Source: Clostridia bacterium (lineage in GTDB: Bacteria; Bacillota; DSM-521; Neomoorellales; SLTJ01). From it: a DNA stretch of 64,000 nucleotides. This document shows, one piece after another, positions 15,827-24,482 of this stretch. The notes below the pieces were generated by a model. The model did no database searches. It was given only the letters and a program-made list of their open reading frames with translations, and had not been told where the DNA came from. The position numbers were made by a program, and so were the translations under genes. The stretch lies in the NCBI GenBank assembly GCA_004347685.1, contig SLTJ01000017.1, forward strand, positions 1 through 64,000, in the 5' to 3' direction. Each line of letters opens with the position of its first letter. The first letter of the stretch is position 1.

Positions 15827-16192
15827 TTGACCTTGGATTACACGAGCCCGGAGTACTGGAACGGGATGATCAAGATGAGCCTTTCCAGGTTCTTTATACT
15901 CCGGGTACTCTACACCCAGCCCATGCACGGGTATGAGATCGCCCGCACCGTGGCCGAGGTAACGCGGGGCTGCTGCACGCCCACGGAGGGGACCATCTAC
16001 CCGGTATTGCGGGAGTTTGAGGAGTGCGGCTGCGTTACCGCGAGCACCCAGGTGGTCAACGGCCGCGAACGCAAGATCTATACCCTTACGGACAAGGGGC
16101 GAAAGGCCTTTGAAGTGGCCGTGGAGGCCTGGCAGGAAGTGACACGGTATATCCTGCAAGCGGTAGAGGTACGGCAGGAAGAAGGAGCCTAA
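15827..16192 (+). CDS. PadR-family regulator with Cys pair, ars-linked
   Basis: The 121-residue protein has a PadR winged helix: FFILRVLYTQPMHGYEIART, PTEGTIYPVLREFEECGCV and RKIYTLTDKGRKAFEVAVEA. The loop TRGCCTP (about 46-52) and EECGCV supply four closely set cysteines, a plausible trivalent metalloid sensor analogous to ArsR CVC. TTG is chosen as start because AAGGAG lies five bases upstream. It precedes a decayed permease/Cys-protein fusion and arsM in the same direction, so it probably controls them. Confidence 0.85.
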   Translation: MTLDYTSPEYWNGMIKMSLSRFFILRVLYTQPMHGYEIARTVAEVTRGCCTPTEGTIYPVLREFEECGCVTASTQVVNGRERKIYTLTDKGRKAFEVAVEAWQEVTRYILQAVEVRQEEGA

Positions 16193-16250
16193 ATTTTTTA
16201 TGCTCATACCTTACACACCTATGCATTAGCCGCATAAGAAAGGGGACTTG

Positions 16251-16651
16251 ATGGTGGGTGTCAATTTTTTGAGCCAGACCCTCTACTTTTTCTTCACCAT
16301 TATGGCGGAGCTGGCGTTGTTCTCCAGGCTCTTCGGCAAGCAGGGGAGCAGTTGCTGTGATGTCCGGATTGAGGAGATCCCCCAAGAAGAAGACCGGGAG
16401 CAGGTTGCGGGGGGAAATCCCGGCGGCAGTAGTTGCTGCGGAGGCCCTATGCCTGACGTCCAAATCATTGATGTCGGTGGGGATCAAGTAGGTATCATTG
16501 GCCTCCGGGAGTACATAGCCGAGGTTATAAAGTTGGGACTGGCTAGCCAGGAGCAAGTCAAGGATGAACTTATCCACCGGGTACGGCAAAGGAATTATAT
16601 CGCCCCGGGCTCGGAGGGCTTACCGGAAGGCGCTGTGGCGGGAATACCAGA
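16251..16651 (+). pseudogene. chimera of permease N-terminus and small CC-motif protein
   Basis: The first 18 or so codons (LSQTLYFFFTIMAELALF) look like the beginning of an ArsP-type permease. They run directly into a different protein with KQGSSCCDVRIEEI, GGSSCCGGPMPDVQIIDV and EVIKLGLASQEQVKDELI. After a frameshift near 16620 the expected end YRKALWREYQKHV and a stop appear in another frame. An internal deletion thus fused two genes, and one more change broke the second. The intact Cys protein is a small companion of arsenic methylation and permease genes; its function is unknown. Confidence 0.65.
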
Positions 16652-16917
16652 AGCATGTATAAGGAAGCAGCCGCAACCGGAGTTGAGAAGCCATGTTCAC
16701 GGATTTAGTGGGCGAACTGGTGTGAGGTGGTTGCTAGTTTGGTTTAGACCCGGGCAGCCAAGATTCAAGGGAGTACTCTATACGGGGGCCCATACAACGA
16801 ACTTGGTGAAATGCGCTGCCCGCCATGCCTTAGCAGGGCGCGATGGCAGGCGGCGAGGCTTATGAAGGGGTATAAGAAATAATAAATATTGGAATTCAGG
16901 AGGGGGAGTTAGAGCGA

Positions 16918-17739
16918 ATGGCCAAAGAGCAAGAAATTGAGCGGATAGTGCGCGAGCGTTACCAGAAGGCTGCCAGGCAAATGCAAAGTGCAGGGGCAGC
17001 CTCCTGCTGCGGTCCGGCCACCTGTTGCGGCACCCCAAATGGCGGCGCCTTTGGGAGAACAGTTTACCTTACCGGGCAGGAGGATATACCAACAGACGCC
17101 CTTCAGGCCTCCCTGGGCTGCGGCAACCCCACCGCCCTGGCCGGCCTTGCACCAGGGGAAGTTGTTTTGGACCTGGGGTGCGGCGGAGGGCTGGACGTCC
17201 TCCTGGCCGCCCGCCGGGTGGGACCAAAGGGTCGAGTTTATGGCCTGGACTTTACGCCAGAAATGCTGGCTTTGGCCCGGCGCAACGCCGCCGCGGCCGG
17301 TGTAGATAACGTGGAGTTCCTGGAGGGCGAAATGGAGAACGTCCCCCTGGCGGACGCCACGGTAGACGTGATTATTTCCAATTGCGTCATCAACCTGAGT
17401 GTGGATAAAGAAAGGGTCTTGCGGGAGGCGTGGCGAGTGCTGCGCCCAGGGGGGCGCCTGGCCATCAGCGATATCGTCCTGCTGGGTGCCCTGCCCTCCA
17501 GGTTGAAGCAAAACCTGGAACTGTGGGCCGGTTGCGTGGCCGGGGCCCTGGGAAGGGACGAATACCTGAACCTCCTGCAGCAGGTGGGCTTCAGCGGTGC
17601 CGAGGTAGTGGTAACCAATACCTATTCTCGGGAGAATCTCTCACAGCGCGAGGGGTTGGCCCTTGCCCCGGAGGAAGTAGCGGCGGCGGAAGGAAAAATC
17701 GCCTCCGCCTTCGTGCGGGCCACAAAACCCCAGGGGTAA
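16918..17739 (+). CDS. arsM: arsenite S-adenosylmethionine methyltransferase
   Basis: The 273-residue protein has the SAM motif [20 protein letters not shown] near residues 82-101 and the post-I acidic YGLD. Three conserved arsenic-binding cysteines are present: C68 (SLGCGNP), C156 (SNCVINL) and C206 (WAGCVAG). The N-terminus adds [10 protein letters not shown] (29-38). It methylates As(III) to mono- and dimethylarsenicals, which ArsP-type permeases can export. AGGAGGGGG precedes the ATG. The 266 bases upstream hold only debris, including the first codons of a permease. A terminator follows. A deletion copy is at 24546. Confidence 0.95.
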   Translation: MAKEQEIERIVRERYQKAARQMQSAGAASCCGPATCCGTPNGGAFGRTVYLTGQEDIPTDALQASLGCGNPTALAGLAPGEVVLDLGCGGGLDVLLAARRVGPKGRVYGLDFTPEMLALARRNAAAAGVDNVEFLEGEMENVPLADATVDVIISNCVINLSVDKERVLREAWRVLRPGGRLAISDIVLLGALPSRLKQNLELWAGCVAGALGRDEYLNLLQQVGFSGAEVVVTNTYSRENLSQREGLALAPEEVAAAEGKIASAFVRATKPQG

Positions 17740-17880
17740 CGGACAAAAGGGGGAGCTGCCGCCGAGCGTGGCGCTCCCTGAGTCGTTTTTTACGGTAAAT
17801 CCTCTTGACCTGCTGCGCGGGTAGCTATACTTTGGATAAACGAAATTTAATACGTCTAACGGGAGATTTCGGGGAGCGTT
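17727..17880 (+). repeat. repeat unit 2: arsM end, terminator and truncated ars promoter
   Basis: Bases 17727-17858 match 5530-5663 closely. At 17859 the match stops just before the -10 box and continues with a 19-base piece of the small Cys gene found at 7409 downstream of acr3. So the arsR-acr3 genes were removed here between the promoter and that gene. Confidence 0.8.
17750..17793 (+). terminator. terminator of arsM
   Basis: GGGAGC and GCTCCC enclose a GC-rich loop and are followed by TGAGTCGTTTTTT, ten bases after the arsM stop. The same hairpin stands at 5560-5600, upstream of arsR. Confidence 0.7.
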
Positions 17881-17896
17881 GATTTGGGTGGGAACA

Positions 17897-18667
17897 TTAG
17901 GTAAAGTGACCTTTGAAAAGGTTGGTTGCCAGTACCGCGGCAACTGCTGCTGCCAATGTAAGCACCACCACCCCTTGGACGATAGAAATGGCATTCCAAC
18001 CGTGCAGAAACAATTCACGCATGGGGTCTATCGCATAAGTGAGGGGGTTCCAGCGAGCTAACCTGCTCAGCCAGTGCGGCATCATCTCCAGCGGCATCAT
18101 GGCGCTGCTCGTAAACATGAGCGGCATGGTGAAAAAGTTGGTTACTGCTATCATGGCCTCGTGGCTGGTTAACACTGCCCCAAGGGCCAGAGAAAGACCG
18201 GCAAATACCATGCTCAGCAAGGTTACCAAGAGGATCAGAGGAAATACTCCTACAGGACCAGCAGAGAAGTTTGCTCCCATGGCCAGCGCGAGGCCAAAGA
18301 TCAGCAGGGCCTGCAACCCGTTTTGAACAGCGATTGAAAGCATTTTCCCGGCTACAATACTAGAACGGCTCACAGGGGAGGCCAGCATCTTCTGGAGAAA
18401 GCCCAGGCGACGGTCCCATACGACGGACATGCCGCCAAAAACTCCCCCGAAGAGGGTTACCATGATGACGATGCCCGGTGCCATGTAATCCAGGTAAGTG
18501 GGAGCAGGAAATCCTGGAATTGTCGCGATGCGTTGATAGAGGTTTCCCATCAGTGCGAGCCAGACAATGGGCTGTGCCAGGCTCAGCATGATGCGGATCT
18601 TTTGGCGTTGAAGGTGCTTCAGCTCCCGCCAGCAAACCCACCAGGTATCGGCGATGAATACCTTCAT
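17897..18667 (-). CDS. ABC-2 type exporter permease (DrrB-like)
   Basis: The 256-residue protein has six spans, starts MKVFIADTWWVCWRELKHLQ and has the ABC-2 signature MFTSSAMMPLEMMPHWLSRL with NPLTYAIDPMRELFL near residue 205. It is the membrane partner of the ATPase encoded just upstream (its ATG overlaps that gene's TGA). Such pairs export drugs or lipids. The C-terminus converges on the arsM unit. Confidence 0.9.
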   Translation of the reverse strand: MKVFIADTWWVCWRELKHLQRQKIRIMLSLAQPIVWLALMGNLYQRIATIPGFPAPTYLDYMAPGIVIMVTLFGGVFGGMSVVWDRRLGFLQKMLASPVSRSSIVAGKMLSIAVQNGLQALLIFGLALAMGANFSAGPVGVFPLILLVTLLSMVFAGLSLALGAVLTSHEAMIAVTNFFTMPLMFTSSAMMPLEMMPHWLSRLARWNPLTYAIDPMRELFLHGWNAISIVQGVVVLTLAAAVAAVLATNLFKGHFT

Positions 18668-19674
18668 TGGCTCCTAGCCCTCCTTAAAGCGATATTCGTG
18701 CGGTGGAAGTTATCCGCGCCCTCGTCCCTGAGTTCACGGCCGGTAAAGTATAAAAAAACGTCGTCCAGACTCGGGCGTTTTAGAGAAATGCTCTGGATCT
18801 CCAAACCCATTTCTCCCAGGGCGGCAAGGATCCCCGGGGCTGCGGATTCCCCCTTTTGCACTATCAAGCTAAAGGAACCATCTGGCCCCGGCGAGACCTT
18901 TTCGACACCGGGTAGAGAGGCTATGTCCCGCTGCAAAGCATTTTCATCCCAACGTCCTGGGACCAGCTTAATGGACAACAGGTCGCCGCCTATACATTCT
19001 TTTAGATTACCTGGGGGACCCAGCGCAACGATTTGGCCATGATCAATGATGGCGATGCGGTCGCACAGTGAGTCTGCTTCATCCATGTAGTGGGTAGTTA
19101 AAAAGATGGTAATTCCCTGCTCCTCACGCAATTTCTTCACATACTCCCAAATGCGATGGCGGGTCTGAATGTCCAGCCCCAGGGTAGGCTCGTCTAGGAA
19201 GAGAACAGAAGGCCGGTGGATAAGGCCTTCGGCGATGTCTAGCCGTTTACGCATTCCTCCGGAATAGGTGGACACCAAGTGATCTGCCCGGTCGGTCAGG
19301 TCTACCAACGCCAACAGCTCCTGGACGCGGTGCAAGATTACATCTGTCCTAAGGTGGTAGAACCGGCCCTGCAGAGCAAGATTCTCACGGCCGGTAAGTG
19401 CCTCGTCCACCGCGATGTCCTGGGAGACAAAACCGACATTTTTACGAACCAGGTGTGGCTCTCGGATTGCCTCAAACCCGCATACTCGTGCTTTCCCTCC
19501 GGTAGGCCTGATTATAGTAGTGAGCATGTGGATGGTAGTGGACTTCCCTGCTCCATTAGGGCCCAGAAAGCCAAAAATCTCTCCTTTATACACTTCGAAG
19601 GATACCCGGTTCACTGCCAGGATGTGGCCGCGGTAACTCTTGCTCAGGTGTTCGGTAACTATAATGGGCTCCAT
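18664..19674 (-). CDS. ABC exporter ATPase (DrrA-like)
   Basis: The 336-residue protein has Walker A FLGPNGAGKSTTIHML near residue 35, signature YSGGMRKRLDIAEGL near 138 and Walker B VLFLDEPTLGLD near 158. A C-terminal extension of about 110 residues (DUF4162-like) follows. It powers the adjacent ABC-2 permease. Together with the MarR gene upstream it is a typical regulated multidrug exporter. Confidence 0.93.
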   Translation of the reverse strand: MEPIIVTEHLSKSYRGHILAVNRVSFEVYKGEIFGFLGPNGAGKSTTIHMLTTIIRPTGGKARVCGFEAIREPHLVRKNVGFVSQDIAVDEALTGRENLALQGRFYHLRTDVILHRVQELLALVDLTDRADHLVSTYSGGMRKRLDIAEGLIHRPSVLFLDEPTLGLDIQTRHRIWEYVKKLREEQGITIFLTTHYMDEADSLCDRIAIIDHGQIVALGPPGNLKECIGGDLLSIKLVPGRWDENALQRDIASLPGVEKVSPGPDGSFSLIVQKGESAAPGILAALGEMGLEIQSISLKRPSLDDVFLYFTGRELRDEGADNFHRTNIALRRARSQ

Positions 19675-19710
19675 TACTTCACTTCCTCCCGCTCACGTAT
19701 CTACTCTTCA

Positions 19711-20184
19711 TCATCCGCTAGGCGTGTCGGGGCCGAGTTCCTCCTGTGCTGCCCGATGTAAGGCTAGCAACCCCCTGAGCAAAGCCTCACGGTCTTGTGG
19801 CTCCATGCGATTAAACAATCGCCGCATCAAATCTTCTCGTAACTCATGAATCTCCTGAAGCTTACGGTGGCCCGCTTCGGTGATGACCACCTGAACCACC
19901 CTCCGGTCGGTCGCGTCAGTCTGACGTCGCGCCAGGCCATGCTTCTCCAACCTGTCCACCACACCTGTTACTGTGGGAGCCGATACTCCCAGCCTTTCGG
20001 CCAGAAACCCTATGGTGCGTCCACCTGTGTGGTGAAGCAGCCACAAAAGTTTTAACTGAGACATTGTGACCCCGCTTTCCACCCATGCTGGCTCATGAAA
20101 GCGGTGGAGGGTGTGCATTAACCGCTTATGGGCGGCCCAAATCTCCTCGGATGATGGGGGGGCCTTATTGTCTATTCCTTTCAT
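19711..20184 (-). CDS. MarR-family transcriptional regulator
   Basis: The 157-residue protein has the MarR winged helix: LKLLWLLHHTGGRTIGFLAE, LGVSAPTVTGVVDRLEKHGL and the wing RRQTDATDRRVVQVVIT. It lies 36 bases upstream of the ABC ATPase on the same strand and is likely its repressor. A perfect hairpin-like palindrome lies just before its start. Confidence 0.92.
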   Translation of the reverse strand: MKGIDNKAPPSSEEIWAAHKRLMHTLHRFHEPAWVESGVTMSQLKLLWLLHHTGGRTIGFLAERLGVSAPTVTGVVDRLEKHGLARRQTDATDRRVVQVVITEAGHRKLQEIHELREDLMRRLFNRMEPQDREALLRGLLALHRAAQEELGPDTPSG

Positions 20185-20194
20185 TAAATAACCT

Positions 20195-20209
20195 CGCTAA
20201 CCCTTAGCG
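20195..20209. promoter_or_regulatory. candidate MarR operator
   Basis: CGCTAACCCTTAGCG is a perfect inverted repeat with a three-base centre, 11 bases before the marR start and downstream of AT-rich promoter sequence. Position suits autorepression. Confidence 0.6.
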
Positions 20210-20366
20210 TTTAATTAACAATTAGGACCAAGTAAAATATTAGTTTAGAGCAAACAAAATGTCAAGCTGCGTTTTAATTTTTTTAGCTGCACTACGTACT
20301 GTCCAGGCAATATTTTTCGGTTCCTTGTCATTTCGTGAAGGTACAGTCCATACTTCCTGCAAAGAC

Positions 20367-20393
20367 GATGAGAAGGACGGTGCGCTTAGACAT
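20367..20393 (-). pseudogene. nine-codon stub of the MFS transporter gene
   Basis: The reverse strand gives the start MSKRTVLLI with the same upstream sequence (TTGTTTTGGCCTCCCGC on the forward strand) as the intact MFS gene at 9330. Sequence beyond the ninth codon is unrelated. About 150 bases between this stub and the marR promoter show nothing else. Confidence 0.7.
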
Positions 20394-20425
20394 TTGTTTT
20401 GGCCTCCCGCAAAATGCCTTAGGGC

Positions 20426-20968
20426 TCAGGTTGTTGTAGTCAGGAGATGTTTTTGGTAAATGGCCTCCTGCTCCGCGTACGGGATCAAACGGCTGGTGAG
20501 CCAGGCCATAACGATAACACCTGGAATATTAATGAGCATCCTGGTTACTGAGAATTGCGCCCCAAGGGCCGAGGTTTCAAACAGGAACATGGGCAACTTG
20601 AGAGTGGACCATGAGTACAGGAGAACCATCACGTTGGAGAACTTGGCTCCCTTCCTAAGCATGGTAGCCGCCACCGGGAAGGCGCCGTAAAGGGGGCCGG
20701 CCGCCGCGGCGCCCAGGAACAGGGATAGCACTATTCCCACCAGTCCAGAGCCTTCACCCACAAAGCGTATGATGGCCTCACGGGGCACCCACACCTCCAG
20801 AAGGCCCAGCAGAATAAAGATGGGGGGTAGGACGCTCAGCATTTGCAAAAAGTTGGAGGCGGTTTTTCGGAAAACGGTAACCCCGGCCTGCGGGTAGAGG
20901 GCAAGAACCACCAGGTCGAAGGCCATCAGGGCCAGAAAATAACGGTAGGTTCTAAGTACCTGTTTCAC
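20426..20968 (-). CDS. half-size permease, second member of a pair
   Basis: The 180-residue membrane protein has about five spans, including VLPPIFILLGLLEVWVPREA and SLFLGAAAAGPLYGAFPVAA, then FSNVMVLLYSWSTLKLPMFL. These motifs are those of the second half of ArsP/DUF318-like or nucleoside-recognition-type permeases. Its ATG overlaps the TGA of the other half gene, so the two probably form one complex. The C-terminal EQEAIYQKHLLTTTT is shared with the relic at 9373. Substrate unknown. Confidence 0.75.
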   Translation of the reverse strand: MKQVLRTYRYFLALMAFDLVVLALYPQAGVTVFRKTASNFLQMLSVLPPIFILLGLLEVWVPREAIIRFVGEGSGLVGIVLSLFLGAAAAGPLYGAFPVAATMLRKGAKFSNVMVLLYSWSTLKLPMFLFETSALGAQFSVTRMLINIPGVIVMAWLTSRLIPYAEQEAIYQKHLLTTTT

Positions 20969-21450
20969 CGGATCACCATTCCCATGACGGCCGCCACCAG
21001 GAATGAAAAGGCGAAACTCAGTCCGTTTCTAATTATGGTTTCCCTCCTGTTAAAAAACTTAATCTCCATGGGGGCGGTGACGAAGCCCACCATCATCAGG
21101 GTGGAAATGAAAACCGCGATCTGGGGCACTCCTGCCCCGTAGTCCAGCAGGGACTTGGCCAGGGGGAAGGCGACGAAGCCGGGTATAAGGGTAATGGAGC
21201 CCACCACGGACGCCAGGAGCATCCCCCATATCCCGCTGGCCCTGCCCAGCACCGTGGAAATCATGCCGGGGGTGAGGAAAGTAAGCATGATCCCCACCAG
21301 GGCCAGGACTACGCTGAAGTCGGGCAGGATGTTGGAAAAAGACTTCCAGGCGATGCGCAAAGCCTTCTTGGTTTTGGTTTTATCCCGCGCCGCCGAGTAC
21401 ACCAGGCCGGCGGCGGCGACGATATACAGGGCTAAAGTGAAGACATCCAC
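20965..21450 (-). CDS. half-size permease, first member of a pair
   Basis: The 161-residue protein has about four spans: an N-terminal anchor, FSVVLALVGIMLTFLTPGM, SVVGSITLIPGFVAFPLAK and QIAVFISTLMMVGFVTAPME. The last two resemble the two halves of the gate motif in DUF318-type permeases. It pairs with the gene overlapping its stop. A fragment survives in locus A at 9455-9560. Confidence 0.75.
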   Translation of the reverse strand: MDVFTLALYIVAAAGLVYSAARDKTKTKKALRIAWKSFSNILPDFSVVLALVGIMLTFLTPGMISTVLGRASGIWGMLLASVVGSITLIPGFVAFPLAKSLLDYGAGVPQIAVFISTLMMVGFVTAPMEIKFFNRRETIIRNGLSFAFSFLVAAVMGMVIR

Positions 21451-21536
21451 TCAGCAGGGCCTCCTTTCCTGCAGCGCGGTAGTCCGGGGTGCGCTCCTCC
21501 CACCCCGGACCACCAAGCCGGCGGGGAATTCTAGTG

Positions 21537-21690
21537 GACAAAGCTGCCGAAAATCAGGCCCGAGATGGTGGCCATGACCACCACCAGGCCCACGTAGGTT
21601 AGCATTTTTTTGGTGCCCATGATGCCGCGGAGGACGAGCATGGGGCAGGCTCAAGGCTGGCCCGGCCAAGAGCAGGGCTGGCCCCTTTCC
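21537..21690 (-). pseudogene. 3' relic of the 390-residue permease gene
   Basis: Reading in the reverse direction, GPALLLAGPALSLP in one frame is followed by MLVLRGIMGTKKMLTYVGLV and VVMATISGLIFGSF in another. This equals the end of the permease at 9571 with a small frameshifting deletion. The front of the gene is gone. Confidence 0.85.
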
Positions 21691-21744
21691 CCTTCCACTT
21701 TACGGCTCAGGGTCTCCAACCGCTGGCAGCTCGCTCTTTGCCCC

Positions 21745-22128
21745 TTAATCGGCTCCCGCGCCGAGCAGCGCCAGGGCGTCTTCCGCCGTGGAGAAAATCG
21801 TGGAGGACTTCACAAAGCGCGCCGCGATGAGGGCCTCCACAATCTCCTGGCCTGTGGCCCCCTGACCCAAGGCAATTCGGGTCTGGTTCACGATACATTC
21901 CCGAGAGCCCAGGGCCGCGGCCACCGCCACGTTGATAAGGGCCTTGTACTTGGCAGGGATCGCCTCCCCGGAGAAGGCAAATTGCTTGCTGCGGGCGTGT
22001 TCAAAAACCATCTCCGGTTTCAGGGTGGCCAACTGCTTCATGGGACCTGGCATCGCTCCCAGTTCCTTGGTCATCCTTTCCAGGAGCTGTTCCACCGACA
22101 GCCCCTCCATGGGATTACCGTCTGTCAT
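21745..22128 (-). CDS. carboxymuconolactone decarboxylase / AhpD-like protein (locus B)
   Basis: The 127-residue paralogue of the protein at 14589 has the same fold landmarks: AIPAKYKALINVAVAAALGS, CIVNQTRIALGQGATGQEIV and EALIAARFVKSS. One Cys is left of the AhpD CxxC. It follows the ArsP-type permease on the same strand after 70 bases. It is more diverged from its paralogue than the flanking repeats are, which suggests an older duplication. Confidence 0.8.
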   Translation of the reverse strand: MTDGNPMEGLSVEQLLERMTKELGAMPGPMKQLATLKPEMVFEHARSKQFAFSGEAIPAKYKALINVAVAAALGSRECIVNQTRIALGQGATGQEIVEALIAARFVKSSTIFSTAEDALALLGAGAD

Positions 22129-22201
22129 CTTACTTCCCTCCTGTTACGTATGTCACGTATAAATTTCCTGTCGGGGCCGGGTACCCGGCCCCGGTTACAG
22201 G

Positions 22202-23152
22202 CTACAAGACCGCGTTAAACAGGTACCCGATAAAGATGATGGTCACCGTCATGATCCCCACAAAGATCCCGATCAGCTTGGGCTTCAGCACCCTCCGGAG
22301 GATGATCATCTCCGGCAGAGACAGGGCGGTAACGGCCATCATGAAGGCCAGCACGGTGCCCACGGCCATTCCCTTTTCCATGAGGGCCTGGACAATGGGG
22401 ATGGTTCCCGCGGCGTTAGAGTAAAGCGGCACCCCGATGGCCACGACCACCGGCACGGCGAAAAGGTTTCCCGGGCCGGCGTAGCGGACGAGAAAGTCCT
22501 GGGGTGCGTAGCCGTGGATAAACCCGCCGATGGCGATGCCGATGACCACAAACAACCAGACCCGCCGCAGGATGTCCCGCACGTAATTCCAGGCGTAATC
22601 CACCCGGTCGTGCCAGGTGAGTTCCGCTGTGGCCGCCGATTCCCCCACCTTCAACTGGTACACAAAATCCTCCACCTCGCCCTCCAGGTGCAGCCGCCCG
22701 ATCACCAGCCCCCCAATAATGGCCACCGTGACGCCGGTGGCGATGTAGAGAAGGGCGATCTTCCAGCCGAACATCCCCCAGAGGAGAACAATGGCCACCT
22801 CGTTCACCATGGGGGAAGAGATAAGGAAGGAAAAGGTTACCCCCAGGGGCACCCCGGATTCCACGAAACCGATGAACACCGGCACCGCCGAGCAGGAGCA
22901 GAAAGGCGTCACAATCCCCAACAGCGCCGCCAGGATATTCCCCACGTACTGGTGCCGGCGGCTCAACAGCACCCGGGTCTTTTCCGGGGGGAAGAAACTC
23001 CGGATCAAGGAAACGATAAATATGATCACGGCCAGCATGAAGAGAATCTTGAGGGTGTCGTAAATGAAAAAGTGCAGCGCGTCCGCCAGGTGGGTACCCG
23101 GCAGGAGTCCCAGCAGGCGATAGACCACCGTATCCGCAACCCAGGTGAGCAC
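22202..23152 (-). CDS. arsP: ArsP-type organoarsenical permease
   Basis: The 316-residue protein is canonical for the DUF318/ArsP family: VTPFCSCSAVPVFIGFVESG near residue 85, FSFLISSPMVNEVAIVLLWG, and second-half GVPLYSNAAGTIPIVQALME with TALSLPEMIILRRVL. About eight to nine spans with a central soluble loop (about 165-190). ArsP members export trivalent methyl- and aromatic arsenicals. An ArsR-type operator lies 50 bases upstream and a methyltransferase arsM is in the same island, so export of methylarsenite is a sensible hypothesis. Confidence 0.88.
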   Translation of the reverse strand: MLTWVADTVVYRLLGLLPGTHLADALHFFIYDTLKILFMLAVIIFIVSLIRSFFPPEKTRVLLSRRHQYVGNILAALLGIVTPFCSCSAVPVFIGFVESGVPLGVTFSFLISSPMVNEVAIVLLWGMFGWKIALLYIATGVTVAIIGGLVIGRLHLEGEVEDFVYQLKVGESAATAELTWHDRVDYAWNYVRDILRRVWLFVVIGIAIGGFIHGYAPQDFLVRYAGPGNLFAVPVVVAIGVPLYSNAAGTIPIVQALMEKGMAVGTVLAFMMAVTALSLPEMIILRRVLKPKLIGIFVGIMTVTIIFIGYLFNAVL

Positions 23153-23203
23153 GGGTAAATCACGACCTCTCTTCCCAGCTACTCTTTATTTAGTCCTTGA
23201 ATT

Positions 23204-23228
23204 AGTATATTATCACTAACTTATATTA
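23204..23228. promoter_or_regulatory. ArsR-type operator, copy 3 (upstream of arsP)
   Basis: AGTATATTATCACTAACTTA is closest to the copy at 10781, with the same neighbouring terminator. It precedes arsP by about 50 bases. Confidence 0.65.
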
Positions 23229-23235
23229 TGGCCGG

Positions 23236-23262
23236 TCAAAAACACCCTCCGAGGGGGTGTTC
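23236..23262 (-). terminator. terminator between disulfide protein and arsP
   Basis: AACACCC and GGGTGTT form the same hairpin as at 10813-10838, followed on the reverse strand by TTTTTGACC. It ends the short locus B operon. Confidence 0.6.
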
Positions 23263-23308
23263 TTGGCCAGGAGCTGCCGGTGCCCCAACCGGGAAGTCGG
23301 TTCTCCCA

Positions 23309-23554
23309 CTATTTGGCCAGGGCGGAGGTAATTATCTGGGTGATTTCCGCCTTCGAGGGCACCCTCCCGGAGGCCTTGACCTCCCCGTCCACCACCAGCC
23401 CCGGGGTCATGAGCACCCCGGCCCTGGCGATCTCCTTGAGGTCAGTGACCTTGTCCACCGTGGCCTCGATGCCCAGTTCCTGGATCACCTCCTTGGTCAA
23501 GCGCTCCAGCTTCTGGCAGTTGGCACACCCGGTTCCGAGGATCTTGATTTCCAT
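23309..23554 (-). CDS. small redox-active disulfide protein (locus B)
   Basis: The 81-residue protein (MEIKILGTGCANCQKLERLT and LMTPGLVVDGEV) differs from the locus A copy at only a few positions. It is intact although the genes before it are truncated, hinting at selection to keep it beside arsP. The in-frame start three codons upstream is less likely. Confidence 0.85.
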   Translation of the reverse strand: MEIKILGTGCANCQKLERLTKEVIQELGIEATVDKVTDLKEIARAGVLMTPGLVVDGEVKASGRVPSKAEITQIITSALAK

Positions 23555-23585
23555 ACATACCACCCTTTCAACTAATTTAGGCAGG

Positions 23586-23880
23586 TCAAGTCTCTTCGGG
23601 AATGGCGTAGCCCAGGGCGGCCACCAGCTCCAGCATGGCCTCCTTCAGGTGGCGGTACTCGCCGGTAAAAAGCGGCCGGCTGCGCCCGATGCTCTGCTCG
23701 CCCAAAAGCAGCCTGGCGGCGAAGGCCAGACAGGTGACCTCTCCGCACTCCCGGCAGTTGGTGCGCGGCAGCCACTGGTAGATCTGCAGGGCGGTGGGCC
23801 GGGAGCGCGTTTCGTAGCAGGGCTCGATCTCCGCCCGCCGCCGGTAGGTGTCGTTGATCAAGTCCTTAAGCTGGTGCCGG
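23586..23880 (-). pseudogene. truncated Fe-S protein gene (locus B)
   Basis: This is the last 90 or so codons of the paralogue of the gene at 12660, nearly identical and with the same cluster motif LPRTNCRECGEVTCLAFAAR. The first half is deleted and the sequence joins, at about 23877, a piece of a cysteine desulfurase gene. The remaining frame could only be translated from an internal start. Confidence 0.8.
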
Positions 23881-24105
23881 TGACGTTGGAGGCGTGGTTG
23901 ACGACGATGAGGCGGGTGGACGGGCGTATGGCCTGGTACACCACCTCGTCGGCCTCCAGGGCCCGCTGATAGCTGCCCCGGCCGGCGCTGGCGCCCACCA
24001 GGCGCATGTAGTCGTAAACCGCCTGGTACACGGCCTCCGGCTTGGGGTAGGAGGTGGCCGCGTTGTCCAGATAGATGGGCGAAGCCATGGGTTGCTCTCC
24101 TCTCT
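23880..24105 (-). pseudogene. cysteine desulfurase fragments (locus B)
   Basis: The N-terminal part (YLDNAATSYPKPEAVY to LEADEVVYQA) is joined to the segment RPSTRLIVVNHASNVTGT from about 90 codons further on. This second piece then joins the truncated Fe-S gene. Both the Schiff-base lysine and the catalytic cysteine regions are gone. Two separate deletions relative to the intact gene at 13388 explain the structure. Confidence 0.85.
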
Positions 24106-24133
24106 CCGGCCAGGTCACCCGGAGCTTCTCATA

Positions 24134-24466
24134 CTATTTTCGTTCCTTCGTTTCCAGGGCGGCTACGGTGTCGTGGGCCTGCCTTTTCAGGATGCCCCGC
24201 ATGGTCTCCATAATGTTCCAGACTTCGGGGTAGTTGACCCGGTAAATCACCCGTAGGCCGTCCTTGCGTGAACTGATGAGGCCCTGGCGCTTCAACACGG
24301 CTAGATGCTGGGAGACGTTGGCCTGTTCCAGGTCCAATTCTTCGGTGACCTCACATACGCAACGTTCCCCCTGCCGGAGGAACTCCAGGATGCGTAGCCG
24401 TGTGGGGTGGGCGAGGGCTTTCAGAAAGTCGGCCTCCAGTTGCAAGATGTGATCACTGTCCTCCAC
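24134..24466 (-). CDS. arsR: ArsR-family metalloid-responsive repressor (locus B)
   Basis: The 110-residue protein has the sensor QGERCVCEVTEEL and the helix EQANVSQHLAVLKRQGLI, as in locus A. The C-terminal helix is different (METMRGILKRQAHDTVAALE). It has its own operator at 24483-24508. As the genes directly behind it are relics, its useful targets would be the small disulfide protein and, in trans, the permease promoters. Confidence 0.92.
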   Translation of the reverse strand: MEDSDHILQLEADFLKALAHPTRLRILEFLRQGERCVCEVTEELDLEQANVSQHLAVLKRQGLISSRKDGLRVIYRVNYPEVWNIMETMRGILKRQAHDTVAALETKERK

Positions 24467-24482
24467 GGCTCTTCTCCTCCAT

